64,000 bases of DNA from Isosphaera pallida ATCC 43644. Lineage in GTDB: Bacteria; Planctomycetota; Planctomycetia; Isosphaerales; Isosphaeraceae. The number at the start of each line of letters is the position of its first letter. Position 1 is the stretch's first letter. Both the position numbers and the translations under genes were made by a program. The DNA lies in assembly GCF_000186345.1 (NCBI RefSeq), contig NC_014962.1:1178001-1242000 (forward strand), written 5' to 3'. The notes under the pieces were generated by a model that saw only the letters and a program-made list of their open reading frames with translations, was not told the origin of the DNA and searched no databases. Shown here piece after piece: positions 27,352-35,773 of this stretch.

Positions 27352-28896
27352 TTATCCGTCATCCCGGGGCAATTTTTCAGCTTCGGGGGTTGGAGAGGGA
27401 GACGGGACCGGTGGAGAGGGGGGATCGTTCGGTTGGAGCGGCGAGGCTTGGAATTCGGCGATGGGTTGGAGATCGCTCAGGTTCCAGACCTTGACGACTC
27501 CGCCATGCCCGCCAACCGCCAGGCGTTGGGCGTTGGGCGAGATCGTCAAGGCGTTGATCCAATCGCCGGGGCCGTCGAGGGTCGCGTTGATCGCGCCGTT
27601 GGCGGGGTTGATGAGGCGAACTTTGCCGTCAATTCCGGCAGATGCCAGGATCGAGCCATCAGGCGTCACGGCCAGGCGAAAAATCGCGCCGCCCAGACCA
27701 TCAACCTGACGGAGTTGATTGCCCTCTTGATCGGCGTTCCAAATCCGTACCAAACCGTCACCGCCCGCCGAGGCAACGGTGGCGTTATCGCCTACGAAAA
27801 CTGCCGCGTGAACCGGCTGACCGTGGTTGGGGAAGGTCGCTAGCGATTCCCGACGCGCCAGGTCGAAAACCTTGGAGGTCTTGTCGCGCGAGCCGGTCGC
27901 CAGACGAGTCGCGTCGGGCGAGAAGGCCAGATCGAGAATCCAATCGGCGTGATCTTCAATCACATGAGTTGGTGTAGGAGGCGAATCTTCTGCATTGGCC
28001 GATTCGGACGTGTCGAGGTCGGCCAGATTCCAGACCCGCACTGCGCGGTCGGTGCCGCCGGCGGCCAGTTGGTTGCCGTCGGGCGAGAAGGCGACCGCCA
28101 ATTGAGCATCGGGCGTGGTGAGGATTCGCCGCTCGAAGACCGCGCGGCCTTCCGGTTCCAGACGATACAGGAGCACGGCCCCGGAGCGTCCCGGAGCGCC
28201 CACGGCGGCGGCCATGCGAGTGCCTTGGGCGTTGATGGCCAGGTCGAAGACCCGTTCGCCGGCGGTGACGCCTCGTGGTCCCAGGGTCGCCTCGGGCAAG
28301 ACGAAGTCCAGAATCTCCGCGTAGCCGGAACTCCAAAGCCGCGCGCCATCGGGTGAAAAGGCCAAAGCAGTCACGGGCAAGGGACGAGGATAGACCTCCG
28401 GAGCCTTCAACGGTTTTGCCGCGGCCCGGGCGGCGAGAATCGCGGTCCAGGGGGCGGCGGGGTCGTGGCCGTCGTACTTGGCTCCCTCGGCCACCCAACG
28501 TTCCAACAACGCGAGCTCGTTGGCCGGAAGCGGTTCCAGCTTCCAGGGCATCCGAGGCTCGCCGTCGGGTCGGACGAGTTCAATGAAATAACTTTCGTCG
28601 GGTTGACCGGGGACGATTGTGGGTTCGCCGTCGGCGTAGGTGCCGCCCGTGAGGAGCTTTTGATAACTGCTCAGGTCGTAACGATTCTCGGCCTTGCGTT
28701 CGTTGTGGCAGCCGACGCAGCGGCGTTGCAAAATCGGCGCGACGTCGTCGAGAAACGACACCGGCGGGGTCTCTTGGCGGCCGGCGATCGTGGCGGGATG
28801 GGCGAGGACGCCTCGGACACCGTCCAGAGCGATACCACCAGTCAGCGCGATGCTCATCACCTTGAGAAGGATTCGGGAAGATGATGATAGGCTCAT
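27352..28896 (-). CDS. Planctomycete-type cytochrome c domain fused to a WD40 propeller
   Basis: The 514-residue product starts with a signal peptide (about 1-32). A c-type heme site CVGCH follows in the planctomycete cytochrome C layout (LQRRCVGCHNERKAENRYDL), with GEPRMPW supplying a likely axial methionine and LLERWVAEGA closing the domain. The rest contains seven WD40-like blades with repeated LAFSPDGxxLA and VRVWNL motifs, enough to close one propeller. It acts outside the cytoplasmic membrane, probably as a redox- or binding-scaffold protein. Its start overlaps the stop of the upstream PPC-domain gene in an ATGA (28893-28896). Planctomycete genomes hold many such pairs of unknown role. 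Confidence 0.87.
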   Translation of the reverse strand: MSLSSSSRILLKVMSIALTGGIALDGVRGVLAHPATIAGRQETPPVSFLDDVAPILQRRCVGCHNERKAENRYDLSSYQKLLTGGTYADGEPTIVPGQPDESYFIELVRPDGEPRMPWKLEPLPANELALLERWVAEGAKYDGHDPAAPWTAILAARAAAKPLKAPEVYPRPLPVTALAFSPDGARLWSSGYAEILDFVLPEATLGPRGVTAGERVFDLAINAQGTRMAAAVGAPGRSGAVLLYRLEPEGRAVFERRILTTPDAQLAVAFSPDGNQLAAGGTDRAVRVWNLADLDTSESANAEDSPPTPTHVIEDHADWILDLAFSPDATRLATGSRDKTSKVFDLARRESLATFPNHGQPVHAAVFVGDNATVASAGGDGLVRIWNADQEGNQLRQVDGLGGAIFRLAVTPDGSILASAGIDGKVRLINPANGAINATLDGPGDWINALTISPNAQRLAVGGHGGVVKVWNLSDLQPIAEFQASPLQPNDPPSPPVPSPSPTPEAEKLPRDDG

Positions 28897-31280
28897 GGCG
28901 TCACCTTGACCTCGAAGGGGATGGGCGGGTTGGGGTAGGTTTCGTTGCCGACTGGCGCGAGGAGGCCGATGGTGGCTTGAACCTGAGCGGCGGCGGCGTC
29001 GGGTGCGGCCTTGAGGGTGAGGTTGAACATGTCGCGGTCGACGGGGATAGGCTCGGGGGTTGGGTCGAGGGTGACGCCGGGAGGCAGGTTGGCCACGACC
29101 AGGGTCAGAGGACCAGCGTAACCGCCTCGACGGGTCGCCTTGCCGCTGAGGGTGGCGGTGCCGCCGGGCTTGAGTTCCACGCGGGGGGTGTTGAGTTCCA
29201 TGACGACAGGAGTGACCACCTCAACCGTCACGGCGGGAAAGAACAGAGTTGTCGGTTGGCCCGCGAGGGTACCCTGAGCGCGGGGGATGATCGTGCACAG
29301 ACCGCCAGGTGTGGGTAGACCCGCAGTGAGGGTCCAGACCGGTTTGGCCTGGGCGACGCCGGCGGCGATCTCGATTTCCGGGAGGTTGAGACCGGGCGTG
29401 GGTGGAGTGAAGGGACCAATGTTCCAGGGACCGTCCCCGGCGGCTTCCAGGTCGCGGGCGAATCCCAGTGGGATCTCGACCTTGCCGCCAATCCCCAGTA
29501 ACAACGGCTCGGTCGAAGGAGCGGTCAAGCGGATTGGAACGCTTCGCGCGGGTGCGACGATCAGGCCGGGTTGGTGATCGAACTCGGTGGGAACGCCGCC
29601 GGGGCGGGAGAAGACCTCGACCCGGCCCACGAGGACCGTTCGACCGTCGGGCAACCGGGCGGCCAGCTTGACTAATTGAGGCGCGATCGGTTCGGACGAG
29701 TCATCGGCTTGGTGGTCCCACGTCAGGGTCGCTCCCCCGGTGGTGACACCAGGGGGGATGTGCCCACCTTCCAGGCTTATTCCTGTAGGCGGGTCGATCA
29801 GAGTCAGGGCGATTGGTCCGTCCTCTCCCTGACGGGTGAGGGTCACGCTCAACCCCCCTCGGCCGCCCTGGGGAACGGCGATCTGCCCTTCATTGAGTTG
29901 AACGTCGATCGCGGCCTCGATTGGTTCGATTCGCAAGCGATACGCTAGGTCGGGTCCACCGCGTCCATGAAGGTCGCGCACCTCGGCGACAATCCGCCCG
30001 ACATCGCCGGGCACCGCCAGTGTCAGCAAGGGGTCGGCGGTGATCAAACCAGCCGGCCAACGTCCCAGCGCGAGGTTGCCGATGGTGGTGTCGTCGGCCT
30101 CGGCGAGCGTTTCGCCGGTTTCCCTACGGACGGTCAGGACCGCGTCGAGGGGCGAACCCAGGGTGGCCGCCTCGATAGTGAGGCGATAGGAGCGTCCCGG
30201 TTCGACCTGGAAGCGATGACGACGCCGTTGGCCCGGCGTGATTATGCGGTCCAGCACCAGCGCGGGGGGGACGATTTGGGCGGTCTCCGGCGGGGTGACA
30301 AGGCTCCACACGGTGTCGATGGGCAGCCGCGGCACCGATTCCAGGCGGGGCGTTTCCCAAGCTAAAGCATGACGTTCGTACCAACCCGCGGGGTCGTCGG
30401 CCTTGGCGAATGGGTTGGTCAAGGTTTGAGCAAACAGTCCCGTCGGAGCGTTGGGTTGAGTCGGGGCAAACCATTCAAAGGCAAGAGTTCGACCGGCAGG
30501 CGCGCCTGGTGGAAACAGGCCAAACGGGGAGGGGACCACAAAGCCCTCAACCGGCGCGATGGTCAAACGGTAGCGTCCCCGGTCGCCGTCGGGACCTTGC
30601 GAGCGAGTGTCGGCCAGTTCTAGCAGCCAATCCTCGTCGGCTTCGGGGATGACGAGCAGGCGAGCGTCTCTGCCGAGTCCCGGAGTGTCGTCATCAGAGG
30701 CGACGAAGCGTCCCGAAGGAGTGGTCAGACGCAGAACCGGATCGAGGTCAGAGCCGATTCGCCCACAACGGGCGTCGATCAGGATCGGAACTCCCCGGCG
30801 CACGGGGAACCGGACGCGGTCGATCTCGCTTCCCTCCACGCGTCCTTCGACCACCACGGGGAGACGTTCCAGCGTCTGCACACCATTGGGCAAGTGGTTT
30901 AAAGTGGGAAACGCGGACACCTCGAACAGGAGGGGGTTGGAAAGGCCGTCGAGAGTCTGGATCCGAAGGGGATGAACTCCAGTGGCAGTCTCGGGCGGCA
31001 GGGTGAACCGCAGACCGATTGACGAGGGATCAGCCAAGTCAAACGCTTCGACCGGCCCGTTGACGGGGAAGGGGGTGATCAAGCGCGGTTGGCGCGACAA
31101 GTGAGCTCCCCGCAGCCGCAACTCCAGGGTCGTCCCGCGTTGACCGCCACCGGGATCAAGACTGGAAAGGGTTGGCGGAGGGGCGTGGTGGCCCCAAATG
31201 ACCGGAGAATGCGCGAAGATGAGGAAAACTCCCAACAAAACCGGGAGGGGAATGCGTATCAACTTCCAGAACGTGAGCAT
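28893..31280 (-). CDS. Exported protein with TIG/IPT-like and pre-peptidase C-terminal (PPC)-like domains
   Basis: The 795-residue product opens with a signal peptide (about 1-28, IPLPVLLGVFLIFAHSPVIWG). An IPT/TIG-like beta domain follows (LSSLDPGGGQRGTTLELRLRG). Two PPC-like beta-sandwiches are visible, one with VRFPVRRGVPILIDARC and LRLTTPSGRFVASDDD and a second with HRFQVEPGRSYRLTIEA and EAD-type calcium-binding loops. The C-terminal third is further beta-rich Ig-like modules. It is a surface or periplasmic adhesive scaffold by architecture. It is translationally coupled to the cytochrome/WD40 gene, so the two proteins probably act together. ATG 31280 has a GGAG about eight bases upstream. 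Confidence 0.82.
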   Translation of the reverse strand: MLTFWKLIRIPLPVLLGVFLIFAHSPVIWGHHAPPPTLSSLDPGGGQRGTTLELRLRGAHLSRQPRLITPFPVNGPVEAFDLADPSSIGLRFTLPPETATGVHPLRIQTLDGLSNPLLFEVSAFPTLNHLPNGVQTLERLPVVVEGRVEGSEIDRVRFPVRRGVPILIDARCGRIGSDLDPVLRLTTPSGRFVASDDDTPGLGRDARLLVIPEADEDWLLELADTRSQGPDGDRGRYRLTIAPVEGFVVPSPFGLFPPGAPAGRTLAFEWFAPTQPNAPTGLFAQTLTNPFAKADDPAGWYERHALAWETPRLESVPRLPIDTVWSLVTPPETAQIVPPALVLDRIITPGQRRRHRFQVEPGRSYRLTIEAATLGSPLDAVLTVRRETGETLAEADDTTIGNLALGRWPAGLITADPLLTLAVPGDVGRIVAEVRDLHGRGGPDLAYRLRIEPIEAAIDVQLNEGQIAVPQGGRGGLSVTLTRQGEDGPIALTLIDPPTGISLEGGHIPPGVTTGGATLTWDHQADDSSEPIAPQLVKLAARLPDGRTVLVGRVEVFSRPGGVPTEFDHQPGLIVAPARSVPIRLTAPSTEPLLLGIGGKVEIPLGFARDLEAAGDGPWNIGPFTPPTPGLNLPEIEIAAGVAQAKPVWTLTAGLPTPGGLCTIIPRAQGTLAGQPTTLFFPAVTVEVVTPVVMELNTPRVELKPGGTATLSGKATRRGGYAGPLTLVVANLPPGVTLDPTPEPIPVDRDMFNLTLKAAPDAAAAQVQATIGLLAPVGNETYPNPPIPFEVKVTP

Positions 31281-31717
31281 GGGCGGGTCTCCGCGAATCG
31301 ATCGGTCCCATGTCGTACCGGTCGATTTGGAACGGAGGAAAGCGGCGTGCCGCAAGGCGGGTCGTTGGGGTGGGTGGAACGAACCTATCGTTCTATCGCG
31401 TCCCAAGATTTGTCAAGCCTCGTGTCGCAAGGTCGGAGCCTCGCCCCCCTGGATGGACGGGTCCGCCCTCTCTCGTCGCGCCTGAGTGGTTGGTGACGCC
31501 CAATCCACGGTGGACGTCGGAATCGTTGGAGTGTCTGTTGTGGTTCAGCGGTTCTCAAGCATGCCGATGTTCCACCTGGGTTCGTGCCCATCACCAAAAA
31601 TTCCTTTCTCATCACGCGATCCGTGGTGAGGCCGAGACGGGTGGCGTTGTTGATCCACGATTCACCACCTGGATTGGTTTTCCAATTCGATTTCACCTGA
31701 TTTGGAGTCTGTCGAGC
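31281..31717. other. Divergent intergenic region
   Basis: This gap separates the minus-strand PPC gene and the plus-strand helical lipoprotein gene. The right half is more AT-rich than the surrounding genes, as expected for promoters, but no hexamer pair is convincing. GGAG at 31704-31707 is the ribosome-binding site of the lipoprotein gene. Confidence 0.4.
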
Positions 31718-32284
31718 ATGAATTCCCTGAGCAAACTGCTAGCTTGCGCCTTGATGGCGTGTGTTTCGATGGGTCTGGTGGTCGGATGCAACTCCGAGCA
31801 AGGCAAGAAAGCTGGCGACGCGGTCAAGCAAGGCGGTGCCAAGGCGGGCGAGGCCATTGACAAGGCGGGTGAGTCCGCCGGCAAGGCCATTTCCGAAAAC
31901 GTCAACCAGAAGGCCGGCGAAATCGTGGACGCCGCGGGTGAAAAGACCGGTCAGCTCGTTGAGAAAGCGGGCGAAAAGCTCGGCGAGGGCCTGGAGAAGA
32001 CCGGTGAGGTTGCCGAGAAAGCGGGCGAAGTGATCAAGGAAAAGACCGACGAACTCAAGGAGAAGGCTGGACAGGCTCTTGAGTCCGCCAAGGAGAAGGC
32101 TAGCCAGCTGATCGAAAACGCCACCGGCAAGGCCGAGGAAGCCGAGGAAGCTGCAGAGAAGAAGGCCGAGGAGATCAAGGAGGCCGTTGAAAACAAGGTC
32201 GAGGAAGCCAAGGAGGCTGCGGAGAAGAAGGCCGAAGAGATCAAAGAGGCCGTCGAGAAGAAGGCTGACGGCAACACTCAATAA
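31718..32284 (+). CDS. Helical Ala/Lys/Glu-rich lipoprotein, LEA-like
   Basis: The 188-residue product has a lipoprotein signal ending in LVVGC (cysteine 25), so it should be lipidated. The mature part is almost wholly Ala, Lys, Glu and Gly, arranged as imperfect 11-residue helical repeats (KAGEAIDKAGE, KAGEIVDAAGE, KAEEIKEAVE), as in group 3 LEA and apolipoprotein-like proteins. The last third contains two near-identical copies of an AAEKKAEEIKEAVE unit. Group 3 LEA proteins are disordered when hydrated and protect membranes or proteins on drying; a structural periplasmic rod is an alternative. ATG 31718 has GGAG ten bases upstream. Confidence 0.83.
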   Translation: MNSLSKLLACALMACVSMGLVVGCNSEQGKKAGDAVKQGGAKAGEAIDKAGESAGKAISENVNQKAGEIVDAAGEKTGQLVEKAGEKLGEGLEKTGEVAEKAGEVIKEKTDELKEKAGQALESAKEKASQLIENATGKAEEAEEAAEKKAEEIKEAVENKVEEAKEAAEKKAEEIKEAVEKKADGNTQ

Positions 32285-32484
32285 CCTGTCATCTCGATGT
32301 TCCCCGCCCTTGCGTGTTTCATGGATGGGACGACGCGAACGCGGCGTGGTTCGGCGCTTCATGGTGCCAAACCACGCCGCGCGGCGTTTGTCGATCAATG
32401 AATTGTCGTGGACCCTTTGGCCCCTGACACTCAACATGGCGGCGGAATAACGACCAATCACACGACTCAACGTTGAGCGGATTC

Positions 32485-33477
32485 TCATCCAAGCGGCGCA
32501 AACGAGGAGAAGGCGTCGTTTCTGGGCTTGGCAAGGTCCTGGACTTCGACCTTCTCAAGCGAAGACGAGTGGAGTTGGGAAGGAGCGGTGCGATCGATTT
32601 CAAAGTTGCAGCGCCTTGCGGCCGCCACGCAAAGCAAGTTGACAAACGAAGCAATGAGCAGCAACAACAGAGATTGCGCGAGAAAAATGAGGATCAGCAC
32701 CTCGTCCCGAATCGGCCGGGGTTGGAAGGGGAATCCAGCGTTCCAATCAACCCGGCCCACGAACAAGACGAGCCAAAGGCCCAGTCCCAGAACCGCCAGC
32801 CCCCAGGGCAACCGCGACGCACCCAACGCGGAAGGTCCGCCCACCAGACGATAACCTGCAATCCAGTCCTCCACCGGCAGCAACGCGAGTTGGGCCTGAG
32901 CTTCCGTGTCCCATCTGTCGGTCGAGCCGGGTTCGGCGTGGTGGTGTTCCACTACTTCCAGCGCCAGACCAGCGATTAGCGCGAGTTCGATCCAGCCCGA
33001 GAAGGCTCCAAATTGAGACAGGCTCCAGGCGTAATCCTGCGGCAGCAGCGGTTCAATGCCGAGGACGCCGGCGTGGTCCTGCAACCACAGGAGCACATCG
33101 AGAATCCCCAGAAACGCCAACGGGATCGCTTTGCGGTTCCAACTAGTTTGGGTCCAGCGGTTGGGCATCATGAGCATTCCTCCCACCGAGCCAACCAGGA
33201 TCCCCACGCTCATCGACCACCGCCAGACGGGGTTCTCCAGCAATGCGATCAGGGCCGGACGGAGTCCCGGCAAATCCACTATGATGACCAACAGGAACAG
33301 GAACGAATCGACCATCACCAAGCTCAAAGCAATCACCAAGAGACGAAAGCCCCAAGCTGTGATTTGGTAGGAACGCCTCAAAGCGCGTTGCGGAGCGTTG
33401 GAGTCATCGTCGAAGGGAGAGTCGTCGGTGAAGGGGGAGGACATGGTCATCGAAGGCGTGGGTCTCTGAAAACTCAT
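32485..33477 (-). CDS. Six-helix membrane protein of unknown function, downstream of the CcoN-like gene
   Basis: I do not recognise the family. The 330-residue product has about six transmembrane helices, an N-terminal Asp/Ser/Pro-rich cytosolic leader and a hydrophilic C-terminal tail. Between helices 4 and 5 is a His/Glu-rich stretch (EVVEHHHAEPG) that could bind a metal. It is the third gene of a minus-strand series after a diheme cytochrome c and a CcoN-like protein, spaced 180 bases from the latter, so it may be an additional subunit of the same complex. The start at 33477 is chosen by position; the ribosome-binding site is weak, and 33444 and 33450 are alternatives. Confidence 0.65.
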   Translation of the reverse strand: MSFQRPTPSMTMSSPFTDDSPFDDDSNAPQRALRRSYQITAWGFRLLVIALSLVMVDSFLFLLVIIVDLPGLRPALIALLENPVWRWSMSVGILVGSVGGMLMMPNRWTQTSWNRKAIPLAFLGILDVLLWLQDHAGVLGIEPLLPQDYAWSLSQFGAFSGWIELALIAGLALEVVEHHHAEPGSTDRWDTEAQAQLALLPVEDWIAGYRLVGGPSALGASRLPWGLAVLGLGLWLVLFVGRVDWNAGFPFQPRPIRDEVLILIFLAQSLLLLLIASFVNLLCVAAARRCNFEIDRTAPSQLHSSSLEKVEVQDLAKPRNDAFSSFAPLG

Positions 33478-33657
33478 CCCATCGGAATCCAACACGAATC
33501 GGAAAAATCTCCGACGTGCGGGAACGGGATCGCCCGCGACGCCTCCCGAAACGGGAAACGACGCGGGCGTTGGGTCCTGAGGTTGGGGGTGCGGGAGGAA
33601 CAAGGGGATTCGGTCTCGAAGTCTTGTTTCTCCCACGGTTCGCGGACTCTTAGGGAC

Positions 33658-35493
33658 TCAAGGTTGCAACGCGGTGGACGCTGGGGCTGCCAAGGCGGTG
33701 GTGGCCTGCGCGGGGTCGATCGAATACGGCATCGCTGCGTCCGGGAAGATGGCAATCACCAGCAAGGTAGAAATCACGCAGGTCGGTACCAGCATGGCGA
33801 AAATCCAGCGACCCTCGTATTTGAGGTACATCATGTACCAGGCGATCAAAATCACATAGGTGGCCGCTAAACTCACCAAAATGGCGATCATTGGTAAACG
33901 GCCCAGACCTTGCAAGAAGGTGGCGACTAGGAACTGGCTGACCAACACTGCGGCCAGGCCGCCGAAAATCACCAACGAGGTGGATTGAACGTGACGGGAG
34001 CGGCGACTGGGGAGCGGCTCAGCCAAGGGGATGGCCGCCGCGGCGCGGGGACCAAGCCGAAGAACGCAGGAGGTGGTCGTGGCCAAAAAGGTTAACGCTC
34101 CCAACAGCAACGCGCCAAGACCCAGACTGACCCCCCAGAAGAAGACCAGGGATTCCGACTGAATTTGCGCGAAGCTGATCGAGGGAGTGTTGATGGCCAC
34201 CCCTTGAGCGATGCCTCGAAGGGTCAACGCCAACCAGATCAGCGTGACGCCACCCAAGGCGGTGGTCAAATGCAGCTTGATCGGGGCCACTGATGGCCAT
34301 TCCCAGCCAGTCAGCCTGGGCACGATCCAATAAATCGCCCCGGCCATTGCCCAGGTGTAAAGCCCCAGCATTGCCAACCAAGCTTGACCTTCGGAATACA
34401 GGCTGAACTGAACGACTGCCGAGACACTGCGCGTCGTTTGCAGACCCAGCAGCACCGTCGTTATTGGGAAGGCGATTGCCGCAAAGGTACAAAAACGGGC
34501 CACGGGCGAGATCCGAAACGCCGTGCCCGAACCAGCCAGCGTGATCAACAGGCTCAAAGTCAGCAACGCCACCCCAAATCCAGCCATCGTCCGCGCCACG
34601 GTGCTTAAGGCCACCAGCCCCGTGGGCAACGCGGTGGTCGCCAGGTTGAGCGGACCCATCAAGTTGTAGCTCAACACGAAGGTCCACATCCCTAGGAAGG
34701 CGAACGAGTAGGCTGACACTGGCCGGTTGATCGCCTTGGGAAACACGAAGAACAATGACGCTAGGGACAGGGGGGCGATCCAAAGGCCGAATCCGGCCGA
34801 GAGATACCATTGATGAATCGCCACGGCTGACAGGCCGGTGATCGTCAGGTCGAACAACAGTGCCCGCGCCGCCACAAAGACAGTAGGGAACACCACCAAG
34901 GCAATAGCGATAAGCCATTGACTTAGGTAAAGGTTGGCTCGGTCGCTGGTGAAGAGGGTCGCCAGCGTCCAGCTGGCCATGATTCCCATGGCCGCCGCCA
35001 GCATCATGGATGGAACGCGGGGGAATTCCAAGAAGGGGACGCCCGTGCCATAACCCGCCAGGATTCCCACCACCCCGATTGCCACCGCGGCATTCCAAAG
35101 CAGCGTGGCCAGCTTGGGCAGCACGGCGAGCCGGTCGGGGCGACGAGCCATCCGAGGGGTGGCCCAGACCGCCAAACCGAGGCCAGAAAGGCCAACCCAA
35201 CCGTAAGCCAACGCCTGCCAACCCGCCGCGTGAACCCGCCCGTAGGTCAAGAAGCCGATTCCGTCCAGGAAGTCGGGCGAATGGGTTTTGATCGAAGCGA
35301 TCAAGGTCAAACTCAGGCCCACTACCAACCAGACCAACGCGCTGACCATCAAGGCCAACACCGGAGCCTTGGTAGTCGCGTCGATCGCCGCCCGCATCGT
35401 CGTGAGCGTTGCGGACGCGCCGATTGCGACACCGTTAGACTCAGGGACTGAGGACGAGGAGGAAGGGGCTGAGGCTGCCGCCGCGTGAGTCAT
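33658..35493 (-). CDS. CcoN-like heme-copper oxidase subunit I homolog lacking the canonical histidine ligands
   Basis: The 611-residue membrane protein has 12 or more helices. Its backbone matches cbb3 oxidase subunit I (CcoN): TYGRVHAAGWQALAYGW aligns with the helix II motif, FPKAINRPVSAYS with PKQAERPVYSY, GPLNLATTALP with GPHHLHYTALP, AIYWIVPRL with the post-heme segment, and RGIAQG is conserved. At the ligand positions, however, I read G91 for the low-spin heme histidine (H88 lies three residues earlier), S232, L282 and N283 for the three CuB histidines, and Q370 and W372 for the heme histidine pair. It is therefore unlikely to reduce oxygen. It follows a diheme cytochrome c gene on the same strand and diverges from a complete cytochrome c oxidase operon. 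Possible roles are quinol binding, electron transfer or complex assembly. Confidence 0.75.
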   Translation of the reverse strand: MTHAAAASAPSSSSSVPESNGVAIGASATLTTMRAAIDATTKAPVLALMVSALVWLVVGLSLTLIASIKTHSPDFLDGIGFLTYGRVHAAGWQALAYGWVGLSGLGLAVWATPRMARRPDRLAVLPKLATLLWNAAVAIGVVGILAGYGTGVPFLEFPRVPSMMLAAAMGIMASWTLATLFTSDRANLYLSQWLIAIALVVFPTVFVAARALLFDLTITGLSAVAIHQWYLSAGFGLWIAPLSLASLFFVFPKAINRPVSAYSFAFLGMWTFVLSYNLMGPLNLATTALPTGLVALSTVARTMAGFGVALLTLSLLITLAGSGTAFRISPVARFCTFAAIAFPITTVLLGLQTTRSVSAVVQFSLYSEGQAWLAMLGLYTWAMAGAIYWIVPRLTGWEWPSVAPIKLHLTTALGGVTLIWLALTLRGIAQGVAINTPSISFAQIQSESLVFFWGVSLGLGALLLGALTFLATTTSCVLRLGPRAAAAIPLAEPLPSRRSRHVQSTSLVIFGGLAAVLVSQFLVATFLQGLGRLPMIAILVSLAATYVILIAWYMMYLKYEGRWIFAMLVPTCVISTLLVIAIFPDAAMPYSIDPAQATTALAAPASTALQP

Positions 35494-35773
35494 GGTTCAA
35501 CGCTCGAATCGGGACCAAGAGATTCGTCAAGTCATCGCGTGGCGGGAGGCGGCCCGAGTTGATCAACTCTTGTGGATCTTGAGCCGCCGTCCCGGACGAC
35601 AAGGGGGACGTGAGAAAGGATCTGGATCAGATGGGATCGGGTGCGATTCTCTTGAGCAAATCAACACCGAACCGAACTGGATCACATGAAATCAAACAGA
35701 ATCGACGAGCCGCATTGAGGTGGAAGCTCGATCAGGAGAAGTCATCAACCAAGGGTCGCTGATCGACCCGAGG

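Noticed and set aside
31739-32488. 249-residue Leu/Phe-rich antisense frame opposite the lipoprotein gene
   Set aside because: The hydrophobic character comes from reading Lys/Glu codons backwards. The plus-strand frame has a lipobox and a ribosome-binding site.
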